Assembly (NCBI GenBank): GCA_034359265.1
Contig: CP136898.1
Coordinates: 42,493,501 to 42,557,500, forward strand
Source: Canna indica
Lineage: Eukaryota > Streptophyta > Magnoliopsida > Zingiberales > Cannaceae
DNA length: 64,000 nt
Reading direction: 5' to 3'
The notes under the pieces were generated by a model, which did no database searches, was not told the DNA's origin, and was given only the letters and a program-made list of their open reading frames with translations. Shown here piece by piece: positions 22,843 through 34,808 of the stretch (positions are counted from its first letter, which is position 1; each line of letters opens with the position of its first letter). The position numbers and the translations under genes are program-made.

Positions 22843-22862
22843 ATTGGTATCAGAGCAAGGTT
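22843..22862 (+). other. Primer binding site of element A (tRNA-Met)
   Basis: ATTGGTATCAGAGCAAGGTT directly follows the LTR end and matches the 3' end of initiator tRNA-Met in the usual copia way. Confidence 0.93.
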
Positions 22863-22899
22863 GTAGGTCAAGATTTAACCATCTTCCCTACAAATTAAG

Positions 22900-24530
22900 A
22901 TGTCTAGTGAAATCCAATTAGCTCAAGGGTCCTCTACTCATACTCCACCAATATTCGATGGAAACAACTATGCCTACTGGAAGATTCGCATGAATGGCTT
23001 CCTACAATCTCTAGGCATGGATGTATGGAGGATGATTTTAGTAGAGTATAAGCAACCCGATAAGAATATGGATAAATGGGACAAATAAGAGATTAGACTT
23101 TTCAATGCAAATGCAAAGGCCGTCAACGCTTTATATTGCGGCCTATCAATTAATGAATTCAATAGGATTTCTACATGTAAGTCCGCATATGAAGTATGGA
23201 AGGTTCTAGAGACCAACCATGAAGGGACTTCACAAGTAAAGGAATCCAAAATAAACTTACTCATGCATGATTATGAAATGTTTAAGATGCTATCACATGA
23301 GTCCATTGATGCCATGCATGCTAGATTCCAAAATATTACAAATGGCTTAGCTAACCTTGTCAGAGAAATAAGGGAAGAGGAGAAGATAAGGAAGCTCCTT
23401 CGTTTCCTTCCAAAATCTTGGGTGCCCAAAGTCATAGCCATCATGGAAGCCAAGGATTTGAGCACCTTGAAGATTACCGAGCTCATTGGGTCTCTCATGA
23501 CACATGAGACCCATATGACGCAATACCAAGAGGAAGATGCCCCCAAAGGCAAGACCATCGCCTTAAAAGCATCACATCGAGCAAAAGAGTCGTCATCATC
23601 CGAGGAAGAGATGGATGATCTTGAAGAAATGACGATGCTAGCAAGAAGATTCATGAGTTTCATGAGGGGAGGAATGAGGAAGGGAAGAGGAGGCTACATT
23701 TGCTACAATTGCAATAAGACCGAGCATCTAAGGAGAGATTGCCCACTTCTCAAGATGGCCTCCACCTCCAACTCTCACAAAAAGGAAAAGTACAAGAAGA
23801 AGAAGAAGGCAATGATGACCACGTGGGATGAAAGCGATGCCTCATCAAGTGAAGAAGAAGCTAAGAGCGAAAAGACAAATCTTTGCTTGATGGCAAAAGA
23901 TGATGAGGTAAGATTTATTTTTGGTGAAGTTTCTTTTACTCAAGAAGAGCTAGAAGATGAATTTGAACAAATGCATGATGAGTTTAATGTCATTAGGAGA
24001 AAATTCAAGGACCTCAAAAAGAAAAATAAATCTTTAGAGCTTGAGAATGATAGTTTATTACTTTCATGTAATGCCTTAAGAAAAGAAATAGGCACTCTTA
24101 AGGAAGAGACATGCACCCTAGAGAAAGCTAAGAAAGACTTAGAGATTGACAACAAAAAATTAGAGAATGAAAACAAGTATTTAAGTGATCAAGTAGAGCA
24201 TTTGAATGATAGCATGCTAACATTGAAAAATAAACTTTGCATGTTTAATGAAAAGATGACAACCATCCAAAATGTCATGCCAAAGGTTGTCCATAAAAAG
24301 AAATCACCACACTTTCATGCTCACACACACACTAGAAGAAAATTTAATGGAAATTGCTTTTCTTGTGGCATATTTGGCCATATAGCCAAGGATTGTGCTT
24401 TGAGAAGGAACCCACATGCAATATTTACTTGAGTTCCCAAAGTGACTAACACTCAAGGACCCAAGAAAATTTGGATACCTAAAATGATTTCTTCTCCTTT
24501 TGTAGATGGAGAAGCATGCTCAACCAAGTA
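22900..24530 (+). pseudogene. Element A gag
   Basis: Starts with ATG at 22900 (MSSEIQLAQ). It has the copia Gag entry PPIFDGNNYAYWKIRM, then an in-frame TAA at 23086-23088; the frame goes on with NAKAVNALYCGLS and, from 23263, the Gag core and a long ORF to 24432. Two CCHC knuckles are present: CYNCNKTEHLRRDC near 23700 and CFSCGIFGHIAKDC near 24358. Between them lies a long Glu/Lys/Leu coiled coil. A TGA at 24430-24432 is followed in frame by VPKVTNTQGPKKIWIPK, so it is a mutation. Gag binds and packages the element RNA. Confidence 0.92.
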
Positions 24531-24532
24531 GA

Positions 24533-27470
24533 AGCACTTGGATATTGGATAGCGGTTGCTCAAAGCACATGACCGGTGACATCAACTTATTTGCAACCCT
24601 ATCAAGCAAAGATGGTTGACATGTCACATTTGGAGACAATGCCAAAGGTAAGATTATTGGCATTGGTGACATAGGTATACTCCCTTACCCATGCATTAAG
24701 AATATTTTATTAGTTGATGGGTTAAAACATAACTTAATTAGCATATCATAATTATATGACAATGGATACATGATTATTTTTGAAGCATCTAAATGTATCA
24801 TTAGAAGTGCACCTTCAAATGATATCATGTCTATTGGAAATAGGCAATAAAATATCTATACCTTAGAATTAAATGTTTTGCCAAATCCCCATGTTGGATG
24901 CTTAGTTGCCATGGAGAATGACTCTTGGTTGTGGCATAGAAGGCTAGGACATACTAGCATGAGCCTCATCCAAGAGATATCTAGCAAAGAATTAGTTAAA
25001 GGCTTACCCAATATCAAATTTGAAAAAAACAAACTTTGTGATGCATGTCAACTAGGTAAGCAAGTCAATTCTTCATTTCATAGCATTAATCAAGTTAGTA
25101 CATCTAGAATTCTTGAGCTTGTGCACATGGATCTCTTTGGTCCATGTGATGTAGCTAATCTAGGTGGAAAGCTATATTGTTATGTATTAGTTGATGATTT
25201 TTCTAGATTTACATGGGTTTTCTTTTTAGCTAAGAAAAATGAAACTTTTGAGTTTTTCAAAAGATTTTCAAAGAAAGTTACAAATGAAAAAAGAGTTTCA
25301 ATTCTAAAAATTAGAAGTGATAATGGAGGGGAGTTTAAAAATGAAAAAAATTTCGAGTTTTGTGATGATTTGGGTATTGAACGTACCTTTTCTTCTCCTA
25401 TGACCCCTCAACAAAATGGGGTGGTTGAGAGGAAGAATAGAACCTTACAAGAGATGGCTAGGACCATATTATGTGAAAACGATTTGCCTAAGTATTTTTG
25501 GGCCAAAGCCATAAATACCTCTTGCTATGTTCTTAACCGAGCTCTATTAAGACCTAAAATTAAGAAAACACCTTTTGAGTTTTGGAATGGTAAAATTCCA
25601 AATGTGTGATATTTTTATGTTTTTGGATGCAAATGTTTCATATTGAATACCAAGGAGAATTTAAGAAAATTTAATTCTAAATCCGATGAAGGAATTTTCC
25701 TAGGGTATCCCATGAATTCTAAGGCATATAGAGTTTACAATCGTAGAACCATGATTGTTGAAGAATCTATGCATGTTATGTTTAATGAAACTAATGATTC
25801 TTCAAGAAATGTGAAGATTATAAATGTGGGTGAAGAACTTAAGGATCTCACACTTCATGACAAAGAGGTGAAGGATGAAGATAATGAGGAAACCCAACAT
25901 GAAGAACCACCATCCTCGAATCTACCTCAAGTTGAAGATGATGATGAAGAAGCTCTACCACCTCTCCCTAAAGGATATCGGTTGGTAGAGGATTATCCAA
26001 TGGACCAAGTCATCGGAGAACCTTCAACGGGAGTGGTAACGCGTTCTAAACTCAAGAATGTTTGTCAATATGTAGCTTTTGTATCTCAAGTAGAGCCTAA
26101 GAACATTAAGGAAGTAATAGAAGATGAGTTTTGGGTACTAGCTATGTAAGAGGAACTCAACCAATTTGCTAGAAATGATGTGTGGGACTTAGTGCCTAGA
26201 CCTAGTGAACAAACTATAATTGGAACTAAATGGGTATTTAGAAATAAGCTAGATGAAGAAGGATTAGTTATTAGAAACAAAGCTAGGTTAGTGGCACAAG
26301 GGTACAATCAACAAGAAGGGATAGATTATAATGAAACGTATGCTCCCGTAGCTAGATTAGAAGCAATTAGAATGCTTTTGGCATATGCTAGCTTTAAGGG
26401 TTTTAAACTTTTTCAAATTGATGTAAAAAGTGCATTTTTAAATGGTTTTATTAATGAAGAAGTCTATGTTGAACAACCCCCCAGATTTGAAAATTTTGAG
26501 TTTCCAAACCATGTTTTCAAACTTTAAAAGACATTATATGGTTTAAAACAAGCCCCTTGGGCTTGGTATGAAAGACTCTCAATCTTTTTAATTGAATAAG
26601 GTTTTAATGTTGGAAAAGCTGATGTATCACTTTTCATTAAGCATCATGAAAATGATATGTTATTAGTTCAAATTTATGTTGATGACATAATTTTTGGTGC
26701 TACTAATGAAATGCTTTGTAAGTGGTTTGCTAAATGTATACAAGATGAGTTTGAGATGAGCATGATGGGAGAGCTCTCCTTTATGCTTGGTCTCCAAATC
26801 AAGCAAACCAATAAAAGAATCTTCATCAATCAAGCTAAGTACACAAAGGAGCTCATCAAAAGGTTTGGGATAAATGAAGCCAAGATAGCTTCTACACCTA
26901 TGAGTGGATCCATCAAGCTTGACAAAGATGAAGAGGGTATTAAAGTTGACAAAAAATGATATCGAGGTATGATTGGTAGTCTTCTTTACTTAACCGCAAA
27001 GTAGATTATTTGATTTAATCGGTTTTTCGAATGCGGATTTTGCCGGGTGTAAAATAGATAGAAAAAACATTAGTGAGTGTTGTCAATTCTTAGGAGCGAG
27101 TCTTGTTTCTTGGTTCTCAAAGAAACAAAACTCAGTTGCACTTTCAACTACCGAAGCGGAATACATCGCTGCGGCTAATTGTTGTGCACAAGTCCTTTAG
27201 ATGAAACAAACCCTTTTAGACTATGGACTTGAGTATTCTTGCATACTTATTCATTGTGATAATACTAGTGCAATAAATCTAACAAAGAATCCCATCTTAC
27301 ACGTTACAACTAAGCATATTGACTTAAGGCACCATTTTCTTAGGGATAATGTGACTAAAGGAAATATATCGATAGAATTTTTATCCACCGATAAACAACT
27401 TGTCGATTATTTACAAAACCCTTGGTTGAAAAAACTTTACAAATTTAAGGATGCAATTAGGAATTTGTAA
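24533..27470 (+). pseudogene. Element A pol: protease, integrase, reverse transcriptase, RNase H
   Basis: Protease: WILDSGCSKHMTG at about 24537. Integrase: HRRLGH, CDACQLGKQ zinc site, then HMDLFGP, RSDNGGEF and NGVVERKN giving the D-D-E triad (24878-25609). RT: FQIDVKSAFLNGF and YVDD at about 26672, in ORFs 26180-26527 and 26657-26959. RNase H: STTEAEYIAA, HCDNTSAI (27120-27470). In-frame stops occur at 24617, about 24750, 24848, 25607, 26147, 26525, 26597 and 26957. Near 26998 the LTA end of RT joins FDLIGFSNADFAG directly, so roughly 60 codons are missing and the frame changes. It is shifted relative to gag. Dead copy. Confidence 0.93.
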
Positions 27471-27993
27471 TTTTCCTAGTAATTAAAATATTTTTCTTCA
27501 AAACATATATGTGTTTCAAAACTTACATTCTAGAAAGTATCATCACACTTATGTATTGCTCTATAGCGGCGCTTTGAGACTTATTGATGTTTGCCTTCTA
27601 TAGACTTACATTAATAGGAAGGACTATAGTGATAGATGATACTTGGTTTTATGACTTTCTTGGTTTTTATGATGAAACTCATTAATTGTACCTTAATTCT
27701 TACCTTTTTTGATTGATGTCAAAAGGGGGAGAAAAAGTAAGGTCACACTTAGTTTTTACGATGCATATATTTAGGGTGAGTTATATAGTTAGGGGGAGTT
27801 ACAAAAGTTATTTGAATGAATGATATGCACATTGATAGGGGGAGCATAGGTTGAATTATAAGTATTTGTATGCATGTGTTGAGTTTTATATCTTGTATAC
27901 CTTAGACGCATGTATGCCTTAACTCACAAAAAATATGCATATGATTTCTTAAAATTTCCTTGTTATGTTTGTCATCATCAAAAAGGGAGAGAT
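27471..27993 (+). other. Element A 3' non-coding region with repeated polypurine tracts
   Basis: No ORF. Purine motifs recur: AAAAGGGGGAGAAAAAG near 27722, TAGGGGGAG near 27800 and 27836, and AAAAAGGGAGAGAT just before the 3' LTR. The last primes plus-strand synthesis; the others look like duplicated tracts, as I recall being reported for Sireviruses. Confidence 0.75.
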
Positions 27994-29455
27994 TGTTGGC
28001 TTAAGGGTCTCTCTTAAGCCTCGATCTTTATTTTGATGATAACAAACAAGTACTTAATCCATATGTGAAGTTTTGAGTTCAGGTTGAGGTTGCGATAAGC
28101 ATGCCAAATTCGTTCAAACGAATCGAAAGAAAAGACCGTCAAAGAAACGGAAGAAGAAAACGTCAAAGAAAGGCCCAGGCTTAGATCAAGTAGAGATCAT
28201 GTAATATACCTCTAGGATGAGTTTATCCTAAGCCAAATTATAAAGTTATCCAAGTTAAAACTTGGTAACTAAACCCATAAAAAAGGCATGTAACAAAATC
28301 AAGTAGAAGTCAGTCTCAGCCTGAGTTCGGTCGACCAGTCGATCGACCGAACAAGGCAGTATCCTTGGCAGCAGCTAGTTCGATCGACCAGTCGGTCGAC
28401 CGAATGATGCGAAGAAGTGGCAGTAGCCATTCGATCGATCTCTCGGTCGACCAAAGTTAGTGAAAGAATCGCAGTAGGCTGTGTCGGTCGACCGACCGAA
28501 GCCAAAAATTGGCAGAATGCTCATCGATCGACCGATCGGTCGACCGGATTAGAGATCACAAGTCGCGTGACCTTGGCTCCACTAATTCGATCGATTGATT
28601 GGTTGATCGAATGTGGGATCGATAGATTTGTGACAGTCGGTCGATCGAGCACTCACATAAGCCAGCGGTCGCATTGGCGGTCGATCAGTCGGTCGATCGA
28701 CGATCGACCGGCAAGTGATCGAATGACGTCAACGGCTATTTTTTTGCCCGTTGAACGTTCCGTTCAGCCGAGGGGTTATAAATACCTCTCACCTAACTTC
28801 TTTAATCCTTCTTGGAGATTTCATTGAGCATTAAAGAAGTGATTTGAGCTTTCATAAAGATTGAATTGCTGCACGCCCTTTGCTTCCGTCGACAACACTT
28901 TGCAAGCCCCTACTTCCCTACTTCGCTCAACTCTGCTGCAACTCAAAGAGTCATCTTCCTGCAAGTTGGAGATCTGAAGGCTTGGGAAAGGAGCTTTGGT
29001 TCATCTTTAAATTCTTAAGCTCTTTCCATTGTATTTGAAGTTTATTTGAAACTTGTTTTCCATTTGTAATAGCTGCTAGGTGTGCTAGGAAAACACTTAG
29101 GAAAAACTTTGTAGAATTGTGTTTTGCCTAGGTGAATAGGATTGAGGTGTTCTCAGAGTGGTGAGAAGAGTACTCTCAGTGTATTCAAAGGGAAACATAA
29201 TCTCTATAAAGTAGTGGTTAGAAATCCTTGGTGAGGAGCCAAGGTAGTGGAGTAGGCAGTTGGCCGAACCACTATAATTATTCTTGTTTGCATTGCTTTC
29301 TTGTTTGCCTATCATTGTCATTAATATTTGATCACGTCTATAGTTAAGAAACACTTGCACTTAAGTTAAGTTAAAATTGAGTAAAAAGAAAAATATAGGA
29401 AAGAGGGGACAAACACTATTCAACCCTCCATTCTAGTGTCAAATTTCTCACAACA
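27994..29455 (+). repeat. 3' LTR of element A (1462 bp)
   Basis: Matches 21390-22842 with scattered substitutions; palindrome array at about 28325-28710 and TATAAATA at 28777-28784. Ends CAACA before TSD TGTAC. Confidence 0.97.
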
Positions 29456-29460
29456 TGTAC

Positions 29461-30790
29461 CACAACAAAAGCAATGTCCATTAATTTTTTTTTGTTTTTG
29501 CTATAGATATGAGATTTATTATTAGAATGCTTGTCATGTGAAACATGATGAGTATGAGCATTCTTGGAAACATCACTCCTCTTATTATAATCATGAGGTT
29601 TAAAAGTAGAATGTTTAACATGAGATTTAACATTAGCATGAACATTCCTTTTTGAAAAATCATTTCTACTAAAATTCTTAAATGAGGAAATATTTTTCAT
29701 TTCATTCATTTTCGTTTAGGTTTAGAACCCCATTTTTCAAATCAATCATGGAGTTATGTAAAGCATCCATTTGAGATTTCAACATATAATTTTTCTTTTT
29801 GATTTTTGAGTTTTCATTTTTTAGAATCTCATTCTCAATTTTAAACCTATTTTTCAAGTTTTAAGTTCTTAAGCTCAAGTTTCAACATATCATGACAAGG
29901 ACCGAATAAGCTAGATTTCAATTTCTCATTTTTTGAGCATGCACATGTGAACTAAGTCTAGAATTCTCATTTTTAATCCTTTTGTTTTCCTTATCCTTTT
30001 TCAAGAGCAAGGCATACATGATTTTATACTCATCCATCAATTCATCAAAATCATGAAAGCTAGATGAGTTAATACTATCATTATTATTAACATGACTAGA
30101 AGAAATGGAGTGTACCTCATTGTTATCATTCATGAGGTATTCTTTTGAGATGACTCCATAGTCATGAAAGGAGGATGCTTCACTTGAGTAGGATGATGTG
30201 AAATCATTTGACCTCCTCTTTGTCTTGTTTTTCGTGGTAGGATAATTCTTCTTCACATGCTCTTTTTCTTTGCACACATGGCAAATCACCTTCCTTTTTC
30301 GATTTTTAGTGCTCCTATGACTAGAGGCACTATGGGCTTCAAAAATCATATTAGTATTGGGTGGATGACAATTGTCATCACTCCCCTCATTAAACGTATT
30401 GAGCTCTTCAATTTTTGCATAATTATAAAGCATGTTTAAGGTAGCCCAAATATCAAATGCGGAAGTACAATGCATGATCTTTTCTAGAACATTATTTTCC
30501 AGAGAACAAAATATGCAATTTGTAGCTTTAGCATTTAATTCAAACATATCAATTTATTCTTGGGTCCATGCATTCATGTCTTCCTTAGGTTCAATATATT
30601 TAATTTTTACCATGTTAAAAACACCTAAACCTTGAGTCTTTAAGAAGGTGTACATCCTAGACTTCCAAAGATCAAAGTTCGAGTCATCGAACCTAGGAGG
30701 TGAAGGCGCTACCAACTCTAGTGTCATTTTACGATCGAGAGACGATGTAGAGGAGATGGTGAAATCTCAATCTACGACCCGCTCTGATAC
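29461..30790 (-). pseudogene. Element B gag, N-terminal and middle part
   Basis: The longest open piece (30547 down to 29918) begins MFELNAKATNCIFCSLENNV, followed by FDIWATLNMLYNYAKIEEL, a copia Gag core. A zinc knuckle CHVCKEKEHVKKN has its last Cys replaced by Asn. A long Ser/Asn/Glu-rich and coiled-coil segment follows. The sequence is frameshifted near 29870-29930. It ends exactly where A was inserted, inside a second knuckle reading GHCFCCGT. Gag forms the particle that packages the RNA. Confidence 0.85.
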
Positions 30791-30794
30791 CAAT

Positions 30795-32559
30795 TGTTGG
30801 ATGAAATGACCACACTAGAGGGGGGTGAATAGTGTGTTTACTAATTCTTATTGCCTAATTCCAGTTTTAATCATTTCTTATATTGTTTAGGCAAATTGCA
30901 ATTTTACGATTAAATACGGAAGCAAGCTAAACCAATTAAGCACAACCAAGGGATTACAGTGCTAACACACAAATTTATAGTGGTTCGGCCCCAATGCCTA
31001 CTCCACTACCTAAGCACTCCGCTTAGGATTTCCAAACTTAGTTTTACTAGATTAATGATGTTTCCCTTACACAGAGGACTTTGGCTCGAAGAGTCTCACT
31101 CTCGACCTAAGGCACTTACACACCCGGAAGTCTCTCTTCTTACCGAGAGCACTCTTCCACCTCAACCTAAGGGACAACTCAACTAATTATAGTAAACTAC
31201 ATTTACAATGGTGGGTTTAAGCCTTAACACCAAGACAACCACCAACTTAATCAAACCTAGCAACCTAGGTTTACACAGGTTTAGTTACAATGAAATAAAC
31301 AATAAAATATGCCAATAAATGGAGCAATAAATTAAACAATGAAGTACTTAGCTCCACACAAAGTTTCCTAGCTTCCTCTTGATGCATTTGATGGTGAATC
31401 AGTGAAGTCAAGGCTCAATCAAAGGGATGAGATATCAAAGCTAGGGTTTTCACATGATTAACTCAATGAAAGCTTAAAATTGATCAAATGATGGCTCAAG
31501 GAGGTTAGCAGTGATCAAAGTTGTTTTAGGAAGGCTGGGTTTGGGTATTTATAACCCTGTAATGGAAACAACGCGTCAACGGGCGAAAAACTAGCCATTT
31601 CCATTGTTCGGTCGCATGCCGGTCGATCGTCGGTTGATCGACCGATTGACCGATCGACCTCCCGCGACCGCTACGCCTTTTGTGAATAAATCGCACTGTT
31701 CGATCGACCGAATGGATCACGACTTCATCGATCCGTCATCCGATCGATCGACCAATGGACCTTTTGTAATATATTAGTGTTGATCGGTCGACCGACGGGT
31801 CGACCGAATGAGTCGCGAGATCAGCGATCCACGATCCGATCGACCGATCGGTCGATCGACACACATTGCCATTTTTTGCCTCTGTTGGTCGATCGATCGG
31901 TCGACCGAAAATTTGACAAACTGGGCAGACCAATTTGCTTAGGCTGTGTTTGCTCGTTTCTGGTTCCGTCTTCTCTAAGTCTACTTATATAAGGATTACC
32001 CTCCATTTGGGTTAAGTAAAAATATCTAAAAAAACAAAATCCTTAAGAATCAAAATCTAGTTTTTGGGGTCTAGTACAAATTTTCAGAAAACTGAAATTT
32101 TCTAATCTCCCGGGCCAAATATAGGTAGGCTAAAGGCTCTCAAAAATTCCTTTAAAATACGTCGTTATCTAATTTCTACCCAATGAACAATTACCGTTAT
32201 TTTTTATGTTAGGAAAATATCTAGGTCATATAGCTCTCCAAGGAGCTCCTTAGGTTATTTCAGGACGGCCTCCGGGTTTTCATGATTTGGGATTCAGGAA
32301 TGGTTTTTGGGTTCTTATGCATCATAAAGAGGATTTACATTATAATCTAGACACCCTAAACCTAAACTCTATCTTCCCGACGAATCCGAGCGCGTCGACC
32401 AACGTCGTTCCGATTTCCCGATTTCTTTGATATTTTCGATCAAGGACGTCATGCGCTAACTGATATAGAACCTGAAAGATTACTCAATGAAATATTAGTT
32501 CCATGTTTGTTATCATCAAAATCGAGATTAAGACCAAGGTTGAAAATCTTAAGCTAACA
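30795..32559 (-). repeat. 5' LTR of element B (1765 bp)
   Basis: Same family as 16570-18391, with the palindrome array at about 31605-31908 and TATAAATA on minus at 31546-31553. It is followed on minus by the tRNA-Met primer site. Confidence 0.92.
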
Positions 32560-32603
32560 AATACACTATTCACCCCCCCTCTAGTGTGACTAGTTCACCA
32601 ACA
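32560..32603 (+). repeat. 5' LTR of element C, right part
   Basis: Begins with AATAC, the diverged TSD of B, then ACTATTCACC...CACCAACA, the normal end of this LTR family. The primer site follows at 32606. Confidence 0.9.
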
Positions 32604-32679
32604 TTTGGTATCAGAGGAGGTCGTAGCTTGAGATTTCACCATCTCTCCTACACTTTATTTCGATACGAAAGTGGCACTA

Positions 32680-34034
32680 GAGTTGGTTGTTTCTAACCTC
32701 CTAGGTTCGATGAATCGAACTTTGGTCTTTGGAAGTCTAGGATGTACACATTTCTAAAGACTCAAGGCTTAGGTGTTTATAACATGGTAAAAATCTAATA
32801 TATTGAACCTAAGGAAAACATGAATGTATTGACCCAAGAATAAATTGATATGTTTGAATTAAATGCTAAAGCTACATATTGCATATTTTTTTTTTTGGAA
32901 AATAATATCTTTGAAAAGATCGATATTTGGGCTTGCTTAAATTTCTTATATGATTATGCTAAAATCGAGGAGTTAGAAACTTTTATTGAAGGTAGTGATG
33001 ATAATGGTCATCGTTCCAATACTAACATGATTTTTGAAGCCCAAAGTGTCTCTAGTTATAGGAGCACTAAAAATCGGAAAAGGAAGATGATTTGTCATGT
33101 GTGCAAAGAAAAATTGCATGTGAAGAAGAATTGTCTTACAATGGAGAACAAGACAAAGAAGAGGTTGAATGCTTCCACATCTTCATTCCACTCAAGTGAA
33201 GCGTCCTCTTACCATGACTATGAAGCCACATCAAAAGATTGTCTCATAAATGATAACAGTGAGGTACACTATTCTCATTCAAGCCATGTTAATGGAAATG
33301 ACAACATTAACTCATCTAGATCTCATGATTTGCTTTATGATGAATTAATGGATGAGTACAAAAACATGTATGCCTTGCTAATTAAAAAGGATAAGGAAAA
33401 TAAAAGGTTAAATAAAGAAAATATAAGACTTAATTCCCATTTGCATGAATTCAAATTAGAAAATGAAAAGTTGAAGTCTAGGTCATTCGATTCATGCCAT
33501 GATAACTTAGAACTTGAGTTTAAGGCTTTGAAACTTGAAAATGATGATTTAAAATCTAAAATGAAATATAAAGATAATGATTTGAAAAATGATTTCAAAA
33601 TTGAGAACGAGACTTTGAAAAATGAGAATTGTATGATGAAATCTCAAATGCTTACACAAATCCATTAATGTCTTGAAAAATGAGGTTGTTTTCTTGAGTA
33701 GGAAAACTAGTAGTTTATCACATTCTTCATCCTTTAGAAATCCTAGAAAAAAAATGTTTCATCTAAGAATGTTCATGCTCATCATGATTCTCATGCCAAG
33801 AATTCTAACATTAGACCTCATGTTCATATAAATGGTAAAAAGAAAGAATTCCAAGGACATTGCTTTTGTTGTGGTATATATGGGCATGCGATTTATGATT
33901 GTGCTTTTAAAGTGTACCCTAGTGTTGTTAAGACACTTTGGGTACCTAAGCCCATTGATCCCCAAGGATCCAAAGTCATTTGGGTACCAAAGATTTCTTG
34001 CTTTCTTGTAGGGGGAGCCATCACACAAGGATAA
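32680..34034 (+). pseudogene. Element C gag
   Basis: The frame PPRFDESNFGLWKSRMYTFL opens near 32700, with stops before the longest ORF 32850-33668 (MFELNAKATYC, then IDIWACLNFLYDYAKIEEL). Zinc knuckle CHVCKEKLHVKKNC is intact. A Ser/Asn-rich and coiled-coil region follows. After a frameshift near 33660-33720 the second knuckle GHCFCCGIYGHAIYDC is found near 33850, then KTLWVPKP and VIWVPKISC, ending with TAA at 34032-34034 after ITQG. It is homologous to element B gag throughout. No pol follows. Confidence 0.88.
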
Positions 34035-34783
34035 AGAGAAGTGAAGAGTTGAAGTTGACCATGGACTTAAATGAAGATTCATCCTTTGGTTACAACTTTA
34101 AGCTTTCACCTAGATGCCTTAGGTAAAATTGGCATCAAATATTTTGGTATCATCTTCTATCTAACTTTGACCCATTTTAGTTGAAGTTTATGATACTATG
34201 CATAATTCAATTAAGTTTTGTCAACTTTTGATATGATTTCAAAAAAGTTTTTGATTTTGATTTTCGGTCTCTTCGGAGACCTTGGTAGCCTATAATAGGA
34301 TCATGCGACCTTGCGGTTCTAAATCGTAAGCTCATTGTGACCTTTCGATTTTTAACAAATAGGAAGGGTTGGAGATCTTACTTTTCAAAATTTCATATTT
34401 TGACATCTCTCGATTCATTTTGGTTTCATGACGATTCTACTTGAAATGAATTTTTCACTATTTAGCTTAGGTTGAAATTCTCAAATGAAGATTTCTATTT
34501 CACCTTCGCTATTTAGTATGCTAACTTGCTAGTTGTTATATCATTGTGCTACTAATAATTTTTGGCTTGTAAGTTAACATTTATGAAAATGAAAGGCTAA
34601 TAATTAGGAGGAAAATGATAAGTTTGGCAAAATTCTCATGTAATAGGTGTCTTTGAATTTCCTAAAAATCTTAGCATAATATCTCATTATTCACGCTTTA
34701 TTGGTATCTCTATACTCATGATTAGAACGACATGATAAATCCTTAAATTCTCATGAGTAGGTACAATTTTAGTACTTAGGCAA
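34035..34783 (+). other. Element C non-coding region, left of the LINE
   Basis: AT-rich, no ORF. Includes the conserved hairpin block (34250-34370) and ends with the LINE TSD GTACTTAGGCAA at 34772-34783. Confidence 0.75.
34266..34281 (+). ncRNA. Conserved UUCG-loop hairpin in element C RNA
   Basis: GGTCTC-TTCG-GAGACC: a perfect six-pair stem with a UUCG tetraloop, a very stable RNA fold. The same block with one G-U closing pair is in element B (20986-21001). Confidence 0.5.
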
Positions 34784-34808
34784 GTTTTTTTATTTAGGAA
34801 AAGCATCT

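Larger units (their letters stand above)
21390..29455 (+). mobile_element. Element A: Sirevirus (Ty1/copia) with gag and pol, both LTRs and perfect TSD
   Basis: LTRs 21390-22842 and 27994-29455 begin TGTTGGC and end CAACA. TSD TGTAC lies at 21385-21389 and 29456-29460. Primer site TTGGTATCAGAGC follows the 5' LTR and the polypurine tract AAAAAGGGAGAGAT precedes the 3' LTR. Order gag-protease-integrase-RT-RNase H defines Ty1/copia. The RT segments VYVEQPPRF and FEMSMMGELSFMLGLQIKQ are Sirevirus-like. Many stops, a gag-pol frameshift and a deletion between RT and RNase H make it inactive. Confidence 0.97.
16570..32559 (-). mobile_element. Element B: gag-only Sirevirus-like copia element, split by element A
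   Basis: On minus: 5' LTR 30795-32559, primer site ATTGGTATCAGAGC just inside it, gag from about 30790 downward, interrupted by A, then the gag end at 21229. About 2.8 kb of non-coding DNA, a polypurine tract (AAAAAGGGAGAGAT) and the 3' LTR 16570-18391 follow. TSD: AACAC (16565-16569) and AATAC (32560-32564), one mismatch. Like C it lacks protease, integrase, RT and RNase H. Confidence 0.92.

Noticed and set aside
22843..22862. tRNA gene fragments (TGGTATCAGAGC at several places)
   Set aside because: These are retrotransposon primer sites next to LTR ends. No cloverleaf or full tRNA was found anywhere in the window.
28417..28827. Open frames of RSIDRST/SVDRS-type repeats here and at 31736-32006, 17311-17664, 21651-21860, 22006-22203 and 58502-59148 as a repeat protein family
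   Set aside because: They read through GGTCGACC palindrome arrays in LTRs; because the DNA is self-complementary, several frames on both strands stay open. No start context or conserved frame was seen.
34266..34281. Intrinsic transcription terminator
   Set aside because: A stem-loop in a plant retroelement without a following T run; bacterial terminator logic does not apply.
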